A DNA stretch of 64,000 bases from Bryobacterales bacterium (GTDB lineage Bacteria; Acidobacteriota; Terriglobia; Bryobacterales; Bryobacteraceae), in NCBI GenBank assembly GCA_016721425.1, contig JADKID010000016.1, positions 1 through 64,000 on the forward strand. The letters run 5' to 3'. Shown one piece after another: positions 1 through 9,022 of this stretch. Below the pieces are notes generated by a model. The model had not been told where the DNA came from. It did not search any database and saw only the letters and a program-made list of their open reading frames with translations. Each line of letters opens with the position of its first letter. The first letter of the stretch is position 1. Made by a program: the position numbers and the translations under genes.

Positions 1-289
1 ATCCCGCCACCTTCTCCATCAGCTCCGCCGATTGCCGCTCCACCGGCCCCGCCAGCACAATCATCGCCCCCGGCCGGAACACCGCATGATGCACCACCCG
101 GATCGCCGTCACCGTCGACTTCCCCCACTGCCGCGAACAGCACAGCAACAACCACCGCACCCCCGAATCCAGCAACTCCGCCTGCCGCTCATCCGCCACA
201 AATCCCAGAGCCACCCGAGCCCACTCCGATACCCGGGCATCGGTAGCCCCCGCCGCCCGCTTAAACAACCCTCTGTAGTACTCACCCAT
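1..289 (-). CDS. Terminase large subunit-like ATPase, N-terminal fragment
   Basis: Partial gene running leftward off the window; 96 codons from ATG at 289 are visible. Read on the minus strand the protein has an N-terminal segment ending in ERQAELLDSG, then a hydrophobic strand and the deviant Walker A motif CSRQWGKST (about residues 51-59), followed by a strand ending in IVLAGPVERQSAELMEKV. That order (adapter-like region, SRQxGKS Walker A, VLAP/LAG-type strand) is the start of phage large terminase ATPases and related packaging motors. An in-frame GTG five codons upstream (304) is an alternative start. No stop interrupts the frame. The next genes to the right are hypothetical proteins of types often seen near terminase genes in Acidobacteria and Planctomycetes, so this may be a phage-derived remnant; capsid or portal genes cannot be seen from here. 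Family call is by motif only. Confidence 0.6.
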   Translation of the reverse strand, partial: MGEYYRGLFKRAAGATDARVSEWARVALGFVADERQAELLDSGVRWLLLCCSRQWGKSTVTAIRVVHHAVFRPGAMIVLAGPVERQSAELMEKVAG

Positions 290-541
290 AAATTCACCCG
301 ACACTAGCAAAGCACACGATTTCCCACTTCCACCCCACCCTCGAACCCAAGTCATTCATTCCAAACCAAATAAAGTTTTCATTTTCTTGAACTGGCTTTC
401 CGCGGCCGCGTTCATCTGCGTCCCCATTCCCGTTCACAACAAAATAGCCAAAATATCACGAATAGACTCAACAACTTACCGAAATCTGACCGGGAAACCA
501 CTTGACGACCCCGTATAATGTCCCCGGAGTGAAAAATCATC
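290..541. other. Divergent intergenic region between terminase-like gene and 542 gene
   Basis: About 250 bases with lower GC than the surroundings. It must hold promoters for both divergent genes. A TATAAT at 514-519 on the + strand lies 22 bases before the ATG at 542 and is a reasonable -10 candidate; no well-spaced -35 accompanies it (the TTGACG at 502 is only 6 bases away). I see no RNA gene or repeat. Confidence 0.35.
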
Positions 542-982
542 ATGAATAACGAACCCGATCCCAAGGCCCCGAGCCGCCGCATCCGCCGCCACTTCGATCC
601 CAAACACCCCCTCAAACACCACCCCTCCATCCTCCTCGGCCACGAAGACGCCGAATCCTTCCAGGCCGTCCGCGACGCCGTCAACGAGGAATTCACCCCC
701 AAAACCAACTACCAGCAGCAACTTGCCGAAATCGCCGCCCAGAACATGTGGCGCGCCCTCCGCTCCGCCGCCGCCGAATCCGCCCACATCGATATCCAAA
801 TCGCGGAACAGGCCCCCCAGGTCGATCGCATCTACACGGAAATCGACGGCCACGCCCGCACCGCCCTCGTCCTCGCCGACCCCGCCATCGCCCACACCAA
901 ACGCCTCCTCAATCACGAGGAGACCGTCTATACCCACCGCCACTTCCTCGCCGTCGATCGCCTCAAGCGCTGCAAATCATAG
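542..982 (+). CDS. Conserved hypothetical protein (HEDAESF module)
   Basis: 146 residues, ATG start, no signal peptide or membrane segment. It has a basic, proline-rich N-terminus, then LLGHEDAESFQAVRDAV followed by a helical region (AEIAAQNMWRALRSAAAES) and a second helical half. The pattern ExxxxF-x-L followed by a mid-protein E-x-A-A-x-x-W-R-x-x-R helix is the one seen in the widespread uncharacterised proteins that also carry a TPEGKAR segment; here that second segment is in the next gene, 2 bases downstream. Function unknown. Neighbouring terminase-like and TPEGKAR genes suggest a phage- or mobile-element-associated origin. The 3-letter coding style (C-ending codons) matches its neighbours. 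Confidence 0.6.
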   Translation: MNNEPDPKAPSRRIRRHFDPKHPLKHHPSILLGHEDAESFQAVRDAVNEEFTPKTNYQQQLAEIAAQNMWRALRSAAAESAHIDIQIAEQAPQVDRIYTEIDGHARTALVLADPAIAHTKRLLNHEETVYTHRHFLAVDRLKRCKS

Positions 983-984
983 CC

Positions 985-2109
985 ATGCCCCTCCTCCGAC
1001 GGACCGAAAAGCAGCACGCCGCCTCCCGCGCCAACGCGCAACGGTCCACCGGCCCCCGCACGCCCGAAGGCAAGGCCCGCGTCTCCCAGAACGCCTGCAA
1101 ACACCACCTCTACGCCAAAACCCACGTCATGCCCCCCGAATGGCAGCAGCGCATCATCGCCCAGGCCGTCGACGCCACCGCCGAGTTCGCCGCCGATCAA
1201 CCCCTCCGCGAGCTCCACGCCCGCTACCTCTACCTAGAGCTCTGGTCCGTCGAGCTCGATGCCCTCGCCGATTGCTACTACCACCCCCACTTCCACAAAA
1301 CCACCCTCTTCCGCGTCTTCCACAAACGCCGCATGCACATCCACCGCCGCGTCATGCGCGCCGCCACCGAAATCGACCGCTATGCCCATCGCCCCGCCCC
1401 GCGCCCCAAGGTCATGGCCGCCGCCGCCGGAGCCAGCACGGATCAAACCCGCATCTCTTTCAAAACAAGCCACTATCCCGCCGCCCCCCAGCCGGCTAAT
1501 TCGGGGACGGTCACCAAATACCCTGCAACGCCCCTCCAACTTTCCACCAAACCGTATTTGGATGACCGTCCCCGAAATAGCCGCCGCGGAGAAGCCCTCG
1601 CGGCCGCCTCCCACCCGGTGCATGATAATAATGTGCCCACCCCCATCACCCTCCAAGTGAACGGCGCCCCCCACACCGCCTCCCCACCCGACGGCATCAC
1701 CCTCCTGGACTTCCTCCGCGATCATCTCCACCTCACCGGAGCCAAATACGGCTGCGGCGAAGGAGCCTGCGGAGCCTGCACCGTCCTCCTCGATGGCCGC
1801 CCCATCCAGTCCTGCACCGTCACCGCCGCCTCCGTCCAGGGCCGCAAAATCACAACCATCGAGGGCCTCGCCCCGCCCGGCGCCCTCCACCCCGTCCAAC
1901 AGGCGTTCCTCGACGCGCAGGCCTTCCAGTGCGGCTACTGCACCCCCGCCATGATCCTCGCCTCCGCCGCCCTTCTCCAGCAATCCCCCAATCCCTCGCC
2001 CGCCCTGATCCGCGAAAAACTCGAAGGCCACCTCTGCCGCTGCGGTTCCTACCCCCGCATTGTCGAGGCCGTTCGCCTCGCCGCCAAACTCGAGGCCGCC
2101 CATGCCTGA
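985..2109 (+). CDS. Open frame: TPEGKAR-type hypothetical protein reading through a REP-like palindrome into a 2Fe-2S subunit
   Basis: A single frame of 374 codons opens at ATG 985, 2 bases after the preceding stop, and does not close until 2109. Residues 1 to about 150 are a TPEGKAR-family protein (AASRANAQRSTGPRTPEG, then KARVSQNACKHHLYA), uncharacterised, often found as many copies per genome near phage-like genes. Residues about 170-200 are encoded by a REP-like palindrome (1498-1579), and residues 217-374 are a complete 2Fe-2S hydroxylase subunit that has its own plausible GTG start at 1633. No natural two-domain protein of this kind is known to me. I take the fused frame to be accidental: the upstream gene probably lost its own stop, perhaps when the palindrome inserted, and the downstream protein is more likely started at 1633. 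The coordinates given are for the uninterrupted frame. Confidence 0.4.
   Translation: MPLLRRTEKQHAASRANAQRSTGPRTPEGKARVSQNACKHHLYAKTHVMPPEWQQRIIAQAVDATAEFAADQPLRELHARYLYLELWSVELDALADCYYHPHFHKTTLFRVFHKRRMHIHRRVMRAATEIDRYAHRPAPRPKVMAAAAGASTDQTRISFKTSHYPAAPQPANSGTVTKYPATPLQLSTKPYLDDRPRNSRRGEALAAASHPVHDNNVPTPITLQVNGAPHTASPPDGITLLDFLRDHLHLTGAKYGCGEGACGACTVLLDGRPIQSCTVTAASVQGRKITTIEGLAPPGALHPVQQAFLDAQAFQCGYCTPAMILASAALLQQSPNPSPALIREKLEGHLCRCGSYPRIVEAVRLAAKLEAAHA
1498..1579. repeat. REP-like palindromic element
   Basis: Imperfect inverted repeat: left arm 1498-1520 (AATTCGGGGACGGTCACC then AAATA) and right arm 1555-1578, whose reverse complement reads ATTTCGGGGACGGTCATCC then AAATA. The arms differ by two or three positions and enclose a 34-base loop. 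The GGGGACGGTCA core resembles palindromes that accompany REP-associated tyrosine (IS200-like) transposases in many bacteria. No such transposase gene is in this window, so it would be a non-autonomous copy. It lies inside an open frame and adds no stop in that frame. Confidence 0.65.
1633..2109 (+). CDS. 2Fe-2S iron-sulfur subunit of a molybdenum hydroxylase
   Basis: 158 residues if begun at GTG 1633 (MPTPITLQVNG). It is a full-length small subunit of the xanthine oxidase/CO dehydrogenase/isoquinoline 1-oxidoreductase family. The plant-type ferredoxin domain supplies Cys41, 46, 49 and 61 (CGEGACGAC plus a later Cys), and the helical C-terminal domain supplies Cys100, 103, 135 and 137 (CGYC and CRC), so all eight ligands for two 2Fe-2S clusters are present. 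It passes electrons from the molybdopterin site to an acceptor. The stop overlaps the ATG of the large subunit gene by 8 bases, indicating translational coupling. No FAD (CoxM-type) subunit is encoded beside it, as in IorAB-type enzymes. The start is uncertain because the frame is open upstream. Confidence 0.8.
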   Translation: MPTPITLQVNGAPHTASPPDGITLLDFLRDHLHLTGAKYGCGEGACGACTVLLDGRPIQSCTVTAASVQGRKITTIEGLAPPGALHPVQQAFLDAQAFQCGYCTPAMILASAALLQQSPNPSPALIREKLEGHLCRCGSYPRIVEAVRLAAKLEAAHA

Positions 2110-3895
2110 TCAAGCCCAGCCCTCCCGCCGCCAAGCCCTCCAGTCCTTAGGCCTCGGTCTCTTCATCTACGCCGGCGCCCCCCTTCGCATCGAGTCCGAG
2201 CCTAACGGCGTCATCGCCGTCTATACCGGCAAAGTCGAGCTCGGCCAGGGCTCCACCACCCTCCTCGCCCAGGCCGTCGCCGAGGAGCTCCGCGTGCCAA
2301 TCTCGAAGATCCGCATGGTCATGGGTGATACCGAAACCTGCCCCGACGACGGAGGCACCTGGGCCAGCCTCACCACCCCCGTCACCGTCCCCGCCCTCCG
2401 CACAGCCGCCGCCCGGAAACGCGGAGGCCCCCTCACCCCGCCCGCCGATTGGAAGATCCTCGGCCACCCCACACCCGATACCCGCGGCCCCGCCATCGTC
2501 ACCGGAGCCCAGCTCTACCCCTCCGATCTCCGCGTCCCGGGAATGTTAGACGCCACCATCCTCCGCTCCCCCGCCTACAACGCCAAACTCCTCGAAGCGT
2601 CCGGACCCGGCCTCCTCCGCGATGGCGATCTCATCGCCGTCGTCGCGCCCAACCCCGCCTCGGCGATCAAGGCCCGCTGGGAATCGAAACCCTTCTCCAC
2701 CAACCCCGCAGACCACGCCGCCCTCGCCGCTGCCTTCAAGGAAAACTCCACGCCCCCCGTCCAGCAGGTCGCCAAATACCCGCCCCTCACCCGCCGCGGC
2801 GACGTCGAAAAGGCCCTCGCCGAGGGCGAAAACAAGCACGCTTCCCGCTACTGGCTCCCCTACATCGCCCACGCCCCGCTCGAGCCCCGCGCCGCCATCG
2901 CCATCTGGAAGGAGGGATCCGTCGAGATCCTCAGCGGCTGCCAAGCCCCCTTCCAAGTCCGCGCCCAGGTCGCCCGCGCCCTCGGCATCCCCGAAGCCAA
3001 AGTCCGCATCCGCGTCACCGGCCCCGGCGGAGCCTTCGGCGGCAAGCAGAACGGAGAAGTCGAAATCGAGGCCGCCCGCCTGGCCCGCGCCGCCAACGCC
3101 ACCGTCCGCGTGGCTTGGTCGCGCGAAGAGGAGTTCACCGCCGCCTACCACCGCCCCGCCGGCCTGGTCGAAATCGAATCCGCCCGCGACTCCAACGGCC
3201 GCCTCACCGCCTGGCGCCACCGCAACTACAACTCCGGAGCCCCAGCCCTCCCCACCCCCTACGACACCCCTAACATCTCCTGCGAATTCCACCGCTCGCC
3301 CTCACCCGTCCGCCAGGGCTCCTACCGCTCCCTAGCCGCCGTAGCCAACATCTTCGCCCGCGAATCCCACATCGATGAAGTTGCCGCCCAGGCCAAAATC
3401 GACCCCCGCCAATTCCGCCTCAACAACCTGGCCGACCCCCGCATGAAGCACGTCATCGCCCAGCTCGCCTCCACCCCCGGAGGCTTCGCCTGCACCATCG
3501 AAAAGGATGCCCGCATCGCCCTGGTAGCCCAAATCGCCATCACAGGCAAAAAGATCCGCGTCACCCACCTCACCTACGCAGGCGACTACGGAGCCGTCCT
3601 CAACCCCGGCAATCTGAAAAACCAGATCATGGGAGCCCTCATCCAGGGCCTGGGCGGCGCCCTCAAGGAGGAGGTTCTCTTCGACGCCCAATCTCAAACC
3701 ACCAGAGCCCTCACCACCTACGAAGTCCCCCGCTTCTCCGACACCCCCGAAATCGACATCCGCCTAATCGACCGCCCAGAAATCGATGCCGCCGGAGCCG
3801 GAGAAGCCGCCATCACCCTGGTAGCCCCAGCCCTAGCCAACGCCATCTTCCAAGCCACCGGCCGCCGCCTAACAAACCTCCCCCTCCGTCTCTGA
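2102..3895 (+). CDS. Molybdopterin-binding subunit of an IorB/xanthine dehydrogenase-type hydroxylase
   Basis: 597 residues from ATG 2102, which overlaps the end of the 2Fe-2S gene. A twin-arginine-like start (SRRQALQSLGLGLFIYAG) suggests Tat export. The order is the IorB one: a first molybdopterin-binding segment (GKVELGQGSTTLLAQAVAEE, MGDTETCPDDGGTWAS), then the aldehyde oxidase hammerhead domain (from about residue 120), then the second molybdopterin domain with GPGGAFGGKQNGEVE and the C-terminal AAGAGEAAITLV, whose Glu is the expected catalytic residue. It is about 100-150 residues shorter than usual (700 or more); the gaps fall after TVPALRTAAA and after IAQLASTPGG, where the family normally has further sequence. 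Substrate cannot be told; candidates are N-heterocycles or aldehydes. It forms a heterodimer with the preceding gene product. Confidence 0.8.
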   Translation: MPDQAQPSRRQALQSLGLGLFIYAGAPLRIESEPNGVIAVYTGKVELGQGSTTLLAQAVAEELRVPISKIRMVMGDTETCPDDGGTWASLTTPVTVPALRTAAARKRGGPLTPPADWKILGHPTPDTRGPAIVTGAQLYPSDLRVPGMLDATILRSPAYNAKLLEASGPGLLRDGDLIAVVAPNPASAIKARWESKPFSTNPADHAALAAAFKENSTPPVQQVAKYPPLTRRGDVEKALAEGENKHASRYWLPYIAHAPLEPRAAIAIWKEGSVEILSGCQAPFQVRAQVARALGIPEAKVRIRVTGPGGAFGGKQNGEVEIEAARLARAANATVRVAWSREEEFTAAYHRPAGLVEIESARDSNGRLTAWRHRNYNSGAPALPTPYDTPNISCEFHRSPSPVRQGSYRSLAAVANIFARESHIDEVAAQAKIDPRQFRLNNLADPRMKHVIAQLASTPGGFACTIEKDARIALVAQIAITGKKIRVTHLTYAGDYGAVLNPGNLKNQIMGALIQGLGGALKEEVLFDAQSQTTRALTTYEVPRFSDTPEIDIRLIDRPEIDAAGAGEAAITLVAPALANAIFQATGRRLTNLPLRL

Positions 3896-3904
3896 AGTCG
3901 GAGG

Positions 3905-3942
3905 GCGGACCCCCTGGTCCGCGCGGGGCCCCCTGGCCCCGC
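3905..3942. repeat. Paired perfect hairpins with CCCT/AGGG tetraloops (copy a)
   Basis: Two hairpins lie back to back: 3905-3922 (7-bp stem GCGGACC/GGTCCGC, loop CCCT) and 3923-3942 (8-bp stem GCGGGGCC/GGCCCCGC, loop CCCT). On the minus strand the loops read AGGG. The element sits between the stops of convergent genes (3895 and 3950), so it can act as a bidirectional terminator, though neither side has a U tract. The same architecture recurs at 23210-23245 and, in part, at 20479-20505. Confidence 0.75.
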
Positions 3943-3949
3943 CCGCCCG

Positions 3950-5056
3950 CTAAACCAGCATCCGCAAACACACCGGTTGCCCCACGGTCATCCCCTTGCC
4001 CGTAGTCAGCAACTTGCCCGTCTTCTGGTCGATCTCAAAGACAATGATGTTGTTCGTCTTCTGATTCGCCGCCAGCAACCACCGCCCCGTCGGGTCAATA
4101 AAGAAATTCCTCGGCACCTGACCCTGCGTCGGAGTCCGGTCCACCCAGCTCAGCTTCCCCGTGGCCCGGTCCACCGCAAACACGGCAATCGAGTCGTCCC
4201 CGCGGTTCGACCCATACAGCCACTTGCCCGAAGGATGCACCCGTACCTCCGCCGTCGAGTTCTTCGGACCCTTGTAGCCTTCCGGCAAAGTCGAGATCGT
4301 CTGCATCTCATCCAGCCGGCCCTCGCCCGTATACGCAAACACGGTCACCGTCGAGTTCAGCTCGTTGATCGAGTACCCCATCACCAGCTTGGGGTGCCAC
4401 GCAAAGTGCCGCGGCCCTGCCCCCGGCGCCAGGTTCACCGAGGTCTTGAACGTCATCGACCCCTTGCCCGGGTCGATCTCGTAGCTCTTGATCTCGTCCA
4501 GGCCCAGATCGCAAACCACCGCGTACTTCCCGTCCGGCGTCGGCGTGGACGAATGGGCGTGCGGGCTCTTCCCCTCGTGCTGGAAGAACGATACCGCCTC
4601 GCTCAGCTTACCGTCCGCCAGGATCTGGTAGGACGCCACGCTACCGCCGCCGTAGTTGGCAATCATCGCCATCTTCCCCGCGCGGTCCAGGCTGATGTGG
4701 CACGGCCCCGGCCCCTTGGCCGAGACCTCGTTCAACAAGGTCAGCTTCCCGCTGGCCCTGTCGATGGAGAACGCGCTCACAAAGCCCGTCTTCTGCCCTT
4801 TGTATTGCCCTGTCTCGCCGATCGAATACAAGTACTTGGAGTTAGGATGAATCGCCAAAAACGTAGGATTGGCCGTCTCCGCCGCCGTCGTCATCTCCGA
4901 CATCGCCCCGGTGGCCATGTCGAACTTCGCCACCGAGATCCCCTTGTTCATCTGGTTCGTGTACGCACCGATATACAGCAGGACGCTCTTCTTCTGCCCC
5001 ACAGCCAAAGGAGCCAAAGCGGAACTCAACAAAAGGGACCGGCGTGTGAAACTCAT
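3950..5056 (-). CDS. Lactonase-type seven-bladed beta-propeller protein
   Basis: 368 residues. The N-terminus MSFTRRSLLLSSALAPLAVGQ carries a twin arginine and a hydrophobic stretch, so export (Tat or Sec) is likely. The rest is the 6-phosphogluconolactonase/3-carboxymuconate lactonase-type propeller: repeated blades with patterns such as NPTFLAIHPNSKYLYSIGE, GPCHISLDRAGKMAMIANY, GPRHFAWHPKLVMGYSINE and ISTLPEG. In cytoplasmic members (Pgl) the reaction is hydrolysis of 6-phosphogluconolactone; an exported member is more likely to act on other lactones or sugars, so I give no symbol. It is convergent with the molybdenum enzyme gene and divergent from the sirtuin gene. Confidence 0.85.
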   Translation of the reverse strand: MSFTRRSLLLSSALAPLAVGQKKSVLLYIGAYTNQMNKGISVAKFDMATGAMSEMTTAAETANPTFLAIHPNSKYLYSIGETGQYKGQKTGFVSAFSIDRASGKLTLLNEVSAKGPGPCHISLDRAGKMAMIANYGGGSVASYQILADGKLSEAVSFFQHEGKSPHAHSSTPTPDGKYAVVCDLGLDEIKSYEIDPGKGSMTFKTSVNLAPGAGPRHFAWHPKLVMGYSINELNSTVTVFAYTGEGRLDEMQTISTLPEGYKGPKNSTAEVRVHPSGKWLYGSNRGDDSIAVFAVDRATGKLSWVDRTPTQGQVPRNFFIDPTGRWLLAANQKTNNIIVFEIDQKTGKLLTTGKGMTVGQPVCLRMLV

Positions 5057-5183
5057 GCCGCTATCTCACCGCATTCCAAGCCCCACCGCCCCCCACGGCG
5101 CGTTCCCCGAGCCGCGCGTCAGCAAGCGGTTCCCCCCAGCGCAACGAACACCGCCCCTCCCCCCGGCACGTCATAATAGTAAG

Positions 5184-5912
<729 letters not shown>

Positions 5913-5918
5913 ATAACC

Positions 5919-7076
5919 ATGAAGATCGCATACATCGACGCTTTTTCCGGCATCGCCGGAGACATGACAATCGCCGCTCTCCTCGACGCCGGCGCGGACC
6001 CGCAGGCCCTCATCGCCGGCCTCGATTCGCTCGGCACCGGCGCTACCTTCACGATCGAAAAGACCAAGCGCCAGGGCATCGCCGCCACCAAATTCGATGT
6101 CGCTTTTGAGGACCAGAAGAAGCACCGCCACCTGCCCCACATCGTGAAGATGATCGAGGCATCGGAGCTCCTGCCCGCCGCCGTCAAACAGAATGCCATC
6201 CGAGTGTTTGAAACATTAGGCGCGGCCGAGGCGCAGGTCCACGGCACGTCCATCGAGAAGGTCCACTTCCACGAAGTGGGCGCCATCGATTCCATCTGCG
6301 ATATCGTCGGCGCCTGCCTCGGATTCCATCTCCTCGGTGTCGAGGCCGTCTACGCCTCCGCCGTCAATACCGGCAGCGGGACCATCGTCTGTGATCACGG
6401 CGTCATGCCGGTGCCCACGCCCGCCACGGCCCTACTGTTGAAAGGCATTCCTGCCTTCGCCCGCGGCCCTGAAACCGAGCTCACCACGCCCACCGGCGCA
6501 GCCATCCTCGCCGCGCTCTCTCGCGGCTTCGGCGCCATGCCCGCCATGTCGATTTCCGCCTCCGGATTCGGCGCCGGCACCAAGGACTTTCCGGGCCTGG
6601 CCAACGTGGTCCGCATCCTCATCGGCGATTCCGCGCAGACGCCGGAGTCCACCACCGTCTCCGTCATCGAGGCCAATATCGACGACGCCACACCCGAGCT
6701 CCTCGGCTATGCGATGGATCGCCTCCTCGATGCCGGCGCGCTCGATGTCACGCTCCAGCCCGTGCAGATGAAGAAGCAGCGCCCGGCCACGCTGCTCCAG
6801 GTCATCGCCAAGCCCGAAGACCAGGAGCGGCTCGCCGCAATGATCTTCGCCGAGACCACCACCTTCGGCTTGCGCATCACGCGGGCCGAGCGCCGCGTGC
6901 AGGCCCGCGCCCATGTGGAAGTGGAAACGCCTTACGGGAAGGTGCGCGTGAAGACCGCCGCCAACGGCACCGCCTCGCCCGAGTTTGAAGATTGCCGCCA
7001 GTTGGCGCTTGCCACCGGCCAGCCCTTGAAAGAAATTCTCGCCGCCGCCACCGCGGCCTATCGGAACAAACCATGA
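5919..7076 (+). CDS. larC: Nickel-insertion protein LarC (nickel-pincer cofactor biosynthesis)
   Basis: 385 residues, ATG start. Diagnostic N-terminus MKIAYIDAFSGIAGDM, then VHFHEVGAIDSICDIVGA, and GELTTPTGAA-like (ELTTPTGAAILAAL) segments define the LarC/DUF111 family. LarC is a CTP-dependent nickel insertase that completes the nickel-pincer nucleotide used by lactate racemase and relatives. LarB, LarE and LarA are not in the window, so the user enzyme is unknown. No ribosomal frameshift is needed here: the gene is one frame, unlike the split larC1/larC2 of Lactobacillus. It overlaps metG by 4 bases (ATGA). Confidence 0.9.
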   Translation: MKIAYIDAFSGIAGDMTIAALLDAGADPQALIAGLDSLGTGATFTIEKTKRQGIAATKFDVAFEDQKKHRHLPHIVKMIEASELLPAAVKQNAIRVFETLGAAEAQVHGTSIEKVHFHEVGAIDSICDIVGACLGFHLLGVEAVYASAVNTGSGTIVCDHGVMPVPTPATALLLKGIPAFARGPETELTTPTGAAILAALSRGFGAMPAMSISASGFGAGTKDFPGLANVVRILIGDSAQTPESTTVSVIEANIDDATPELLGYAMDRLLDAGALDVTLQPVQMKKQRPATLLQVIAKPEDQERLAAMIFAETTTFGLRITRAERRVQARAHVEVETPYGKVRVKTAANGTASPEFEDCRQLALATGQPLKEILAAATAAYRNKP

Positions 7077-9022
7077 ATCCAAAGTTCTATCTGACGACGC
7101 CCATCTACTACGTCAACTCCGCGCCGCACCTCGGCACCACCTATTGCACGCTCGCCGCCGACGCCATCCGCCGCTATCACGGCATGCTCGGCCAGGAAAC
7201 GCTGCTGGTCACCGGCTCCGACGAGCACAGCCAGAACGTCGAGCGCGCCGCGCGCAAGAAGGGCCTGACCCCCTTCGACTTTTCCACTGAGCTCTCCAAC
7301 GAGTTCAAGCAGCAATGGGACAAGTTCAAGGTGCCCTACCGTTTCATCCGCACCTCCGACCCCAAGCATCACGAGACGGTGCAGTGGCTCTTCGATCGCT
7401 GCCTGAAGAACGGCTACATCTATCCGAGCACTTACAGCGGGCAGTACTGCGTCAACGACGAGCTCTACGTCAACGATGCCGAGCCGGGCGATCCGTGCCC
7501 CGATTGCGGCCGCCCCACCGAGACCGTCAGCGAGGAGAACTACTTCTTCAAGCTCTCCGCCTTTCAGGACCGCCTGCTGGCGCTGTATGAGAACGATCCC
7601 GGCTTTGTGCAGCCCGATTACCGCCGCAACGAGATCGTCTCCTTCGTCAAAGGCGGACTGCGCGACCTCTCCATCTCGCGCAACAACCTCACCTGGGGCA
7701 TCCCCGTTCCCGTTGAGGGCAACCACGTCTTCTATGTCTGGTTCGACGCGCTGATCAGCTACCTCACCGCCGTGCGCGAAGAGAAGCTCTGGCCGGCCGA
7801 CCTGCACCTGATCGGCAAAGACATCCTGCGCTTCCACGCCATCTATTGGCCCGCGTTCCTGATGGCGGCCGACCTGCCGCTGCCCAAGAAGATCTTCGCG
7901 CACGGCTGGATCCTCAAAGACTCCATCAAGATGTCGAAGTCGCGCGGCAACGTCGTGCGGCCCGAGCCGCTGCGCCAGATCATCGGCGCCGATCCGCTGC
8001 GCTACTTTCTTCTCCGCGAAATCCCGTTCGGCCAGGACGGTAACTTCAGCTACGACGTGCTGATCACGCGCATCAACGCCGATCTCGCCAACGGCCTCGG
8101 CAACCTCGCCAGCCGCACGCTGACGATGATCCGCCAGTATCGCGGCGGCACAGTGCCGGCGTCGGCGGGCTCGGCCGAGATCGCGGAAACGGCCCGCAAT
8201 ACCATCTCTGGCTATCGCGAGGCGTTTGAGAACTTCGAATTCAATCGCGCGCTGGAGCAGGTGATGGCGCTGATCACCGTGGTGGACAAGGCCATCGTGC
8301 AGTATCAGCCATGGGCGCTCGCCAAGAAGGAACATGCCGAGCCGCAGGCGCAGCTCGACGAGATCCTCTACTCCGCCGCCGAGGTGCTGCGCATCGTCAC
8401 GGCGCTGCTCGCTCCGGTGATGCCGGAGGCCTGCGCTCAGCTTTGGGCACAGCTCGGCATGACTTCGAATCTGGAGACGCTGCGCATCGACGAGCTCGCT
8501 TGGGGCCAGCTCGCGGCCGGGCAGGCCATCGGCGAAGTGGCGCCGGTGTTCCCTCGCCTGGATGCGGCCAAGATCATCGACCAGATTCAGGTGATCGACG
8601 ACCAGGAAGCGGACCGCATCAACCTGCTGCTCGGCAAGACCGAGCCGGTGGCTGCTCCGTGGGCGCCGCCGCCCGGCGTTGCGCCGCTCTCGCCCGAGAT
8701 CACCATCGACGACTTCGTGAAAATCGATCTGCGCGTCGGGCAGGTGCTCACGGCCGAGCCGGTGAAGGGCGCCGATAAGCTGCTGCATCTGACGGTGGAC
8801 CTCGCCGAAGAGAAGCCGCGCACCATCGTGGCCGGCATCGCCAAGGCCTATTCGCCGGAACAGCTCATTGGCCGCAAGGTGGTGATTGTGGCGAATCTCG
8901 CTCCGCGCAAGCTGCGTGGCATCGAGTCGCGCGGCATGATCGTGGCCGCCTCGCTGGAGGACACGCCTCCGGTGCTGGCCGCGTTCCTGGAAGACGTGCC
9001 TGTGGGCGCGCGGCTGAAGTAA
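7073..9022 (+). CDS. metG: Methionyl-tRNA synthetase
   Basis: 649 residues from ATG 7073, which overlaps the larC stop (ATGA). Class I synthetase signatures: HLGT (HIGH equivalent) in SAPHLGTTYCTLAADA near residue 16, a knuckle with CPDCGRP, and KMSKS at residues 286-290. The C-terminal 110 residues (IDDFVKIDLRVGQVLTAE onward) form the EMAP-II/Arc1p-like tRNA-binding domain that dimerises many bacterial MetRS. It charges tRNA-Met for initiation and elongation. Length and domain order are typical of the B. subtilis/Thermus-like form. The stop overlaps the tatD start by one base. Confidence 0.96.
   Translation: MNPKFYLTTPIYYVNSAPHLGTTYCTLAADAIRRYHGMLGQETLLVTGSDEHSQNVERAARKKGLTPFDFSTELSNEFKQQWDKFKVPYRFIRTSDPKHHETVQWLFDRCLKNGYIYPSTYSGQYCVNDELYVNDAEPGDPCPDCGRPTETVSEENYFFKLSAFQDRLLALYENDPGFVQPDYRRNEIVSFVKGGLRDLSISRNNLTWGIPVPVEGNHVFYVWFDALISYLTAVREEKLWPADLHLIGKDILRFHAIYWPAFLMAADLPLPKKIFAHGWILKDSIKMSKSRGNVVRPEPLRQIIGADPLRYFLLREIPFGQDGNFSYDVLITRINADLANGLGNLASRTLTMIRQYRGGTVPASAGSAEIAETARNTISGYREAFENFEFNRALEQVMALITVVDKAIVQYQPWALAKKEHAEPQAQLDEILYSAAEVLRIVTALLAPVMPEACAQLWAQLGMTSNLETLRIDELAWGQLAAGQAIGEVAPVFPRLDAAKIIDQIQVIDDQEADRINLLLGKTEPVAAPWAPPPGVAPLSPEITIDDFVKIDLRVGQVLTAEPVKGADKLLHLTVDLAEEKPRTIVAGIAKAYSPEQLIGRKVVIVANLAPRKLRGIESRGMIVAASLEDTPPVLAAFLEDVPVGARLK

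Noticed and set aside
502..519. TTGACG ... TATAAT pair as a full promoter
   Set aside because: The spacer is only 6 bases; the TATAAT alone is kept as a possible -10.
7058..8788. Long minus-strand open frame of 576 codons
   Set aside because: It is antisense to metG, has no recognisable domain and a composition biased to Arg/Gly/Val; it is a shadow caused by high GC.
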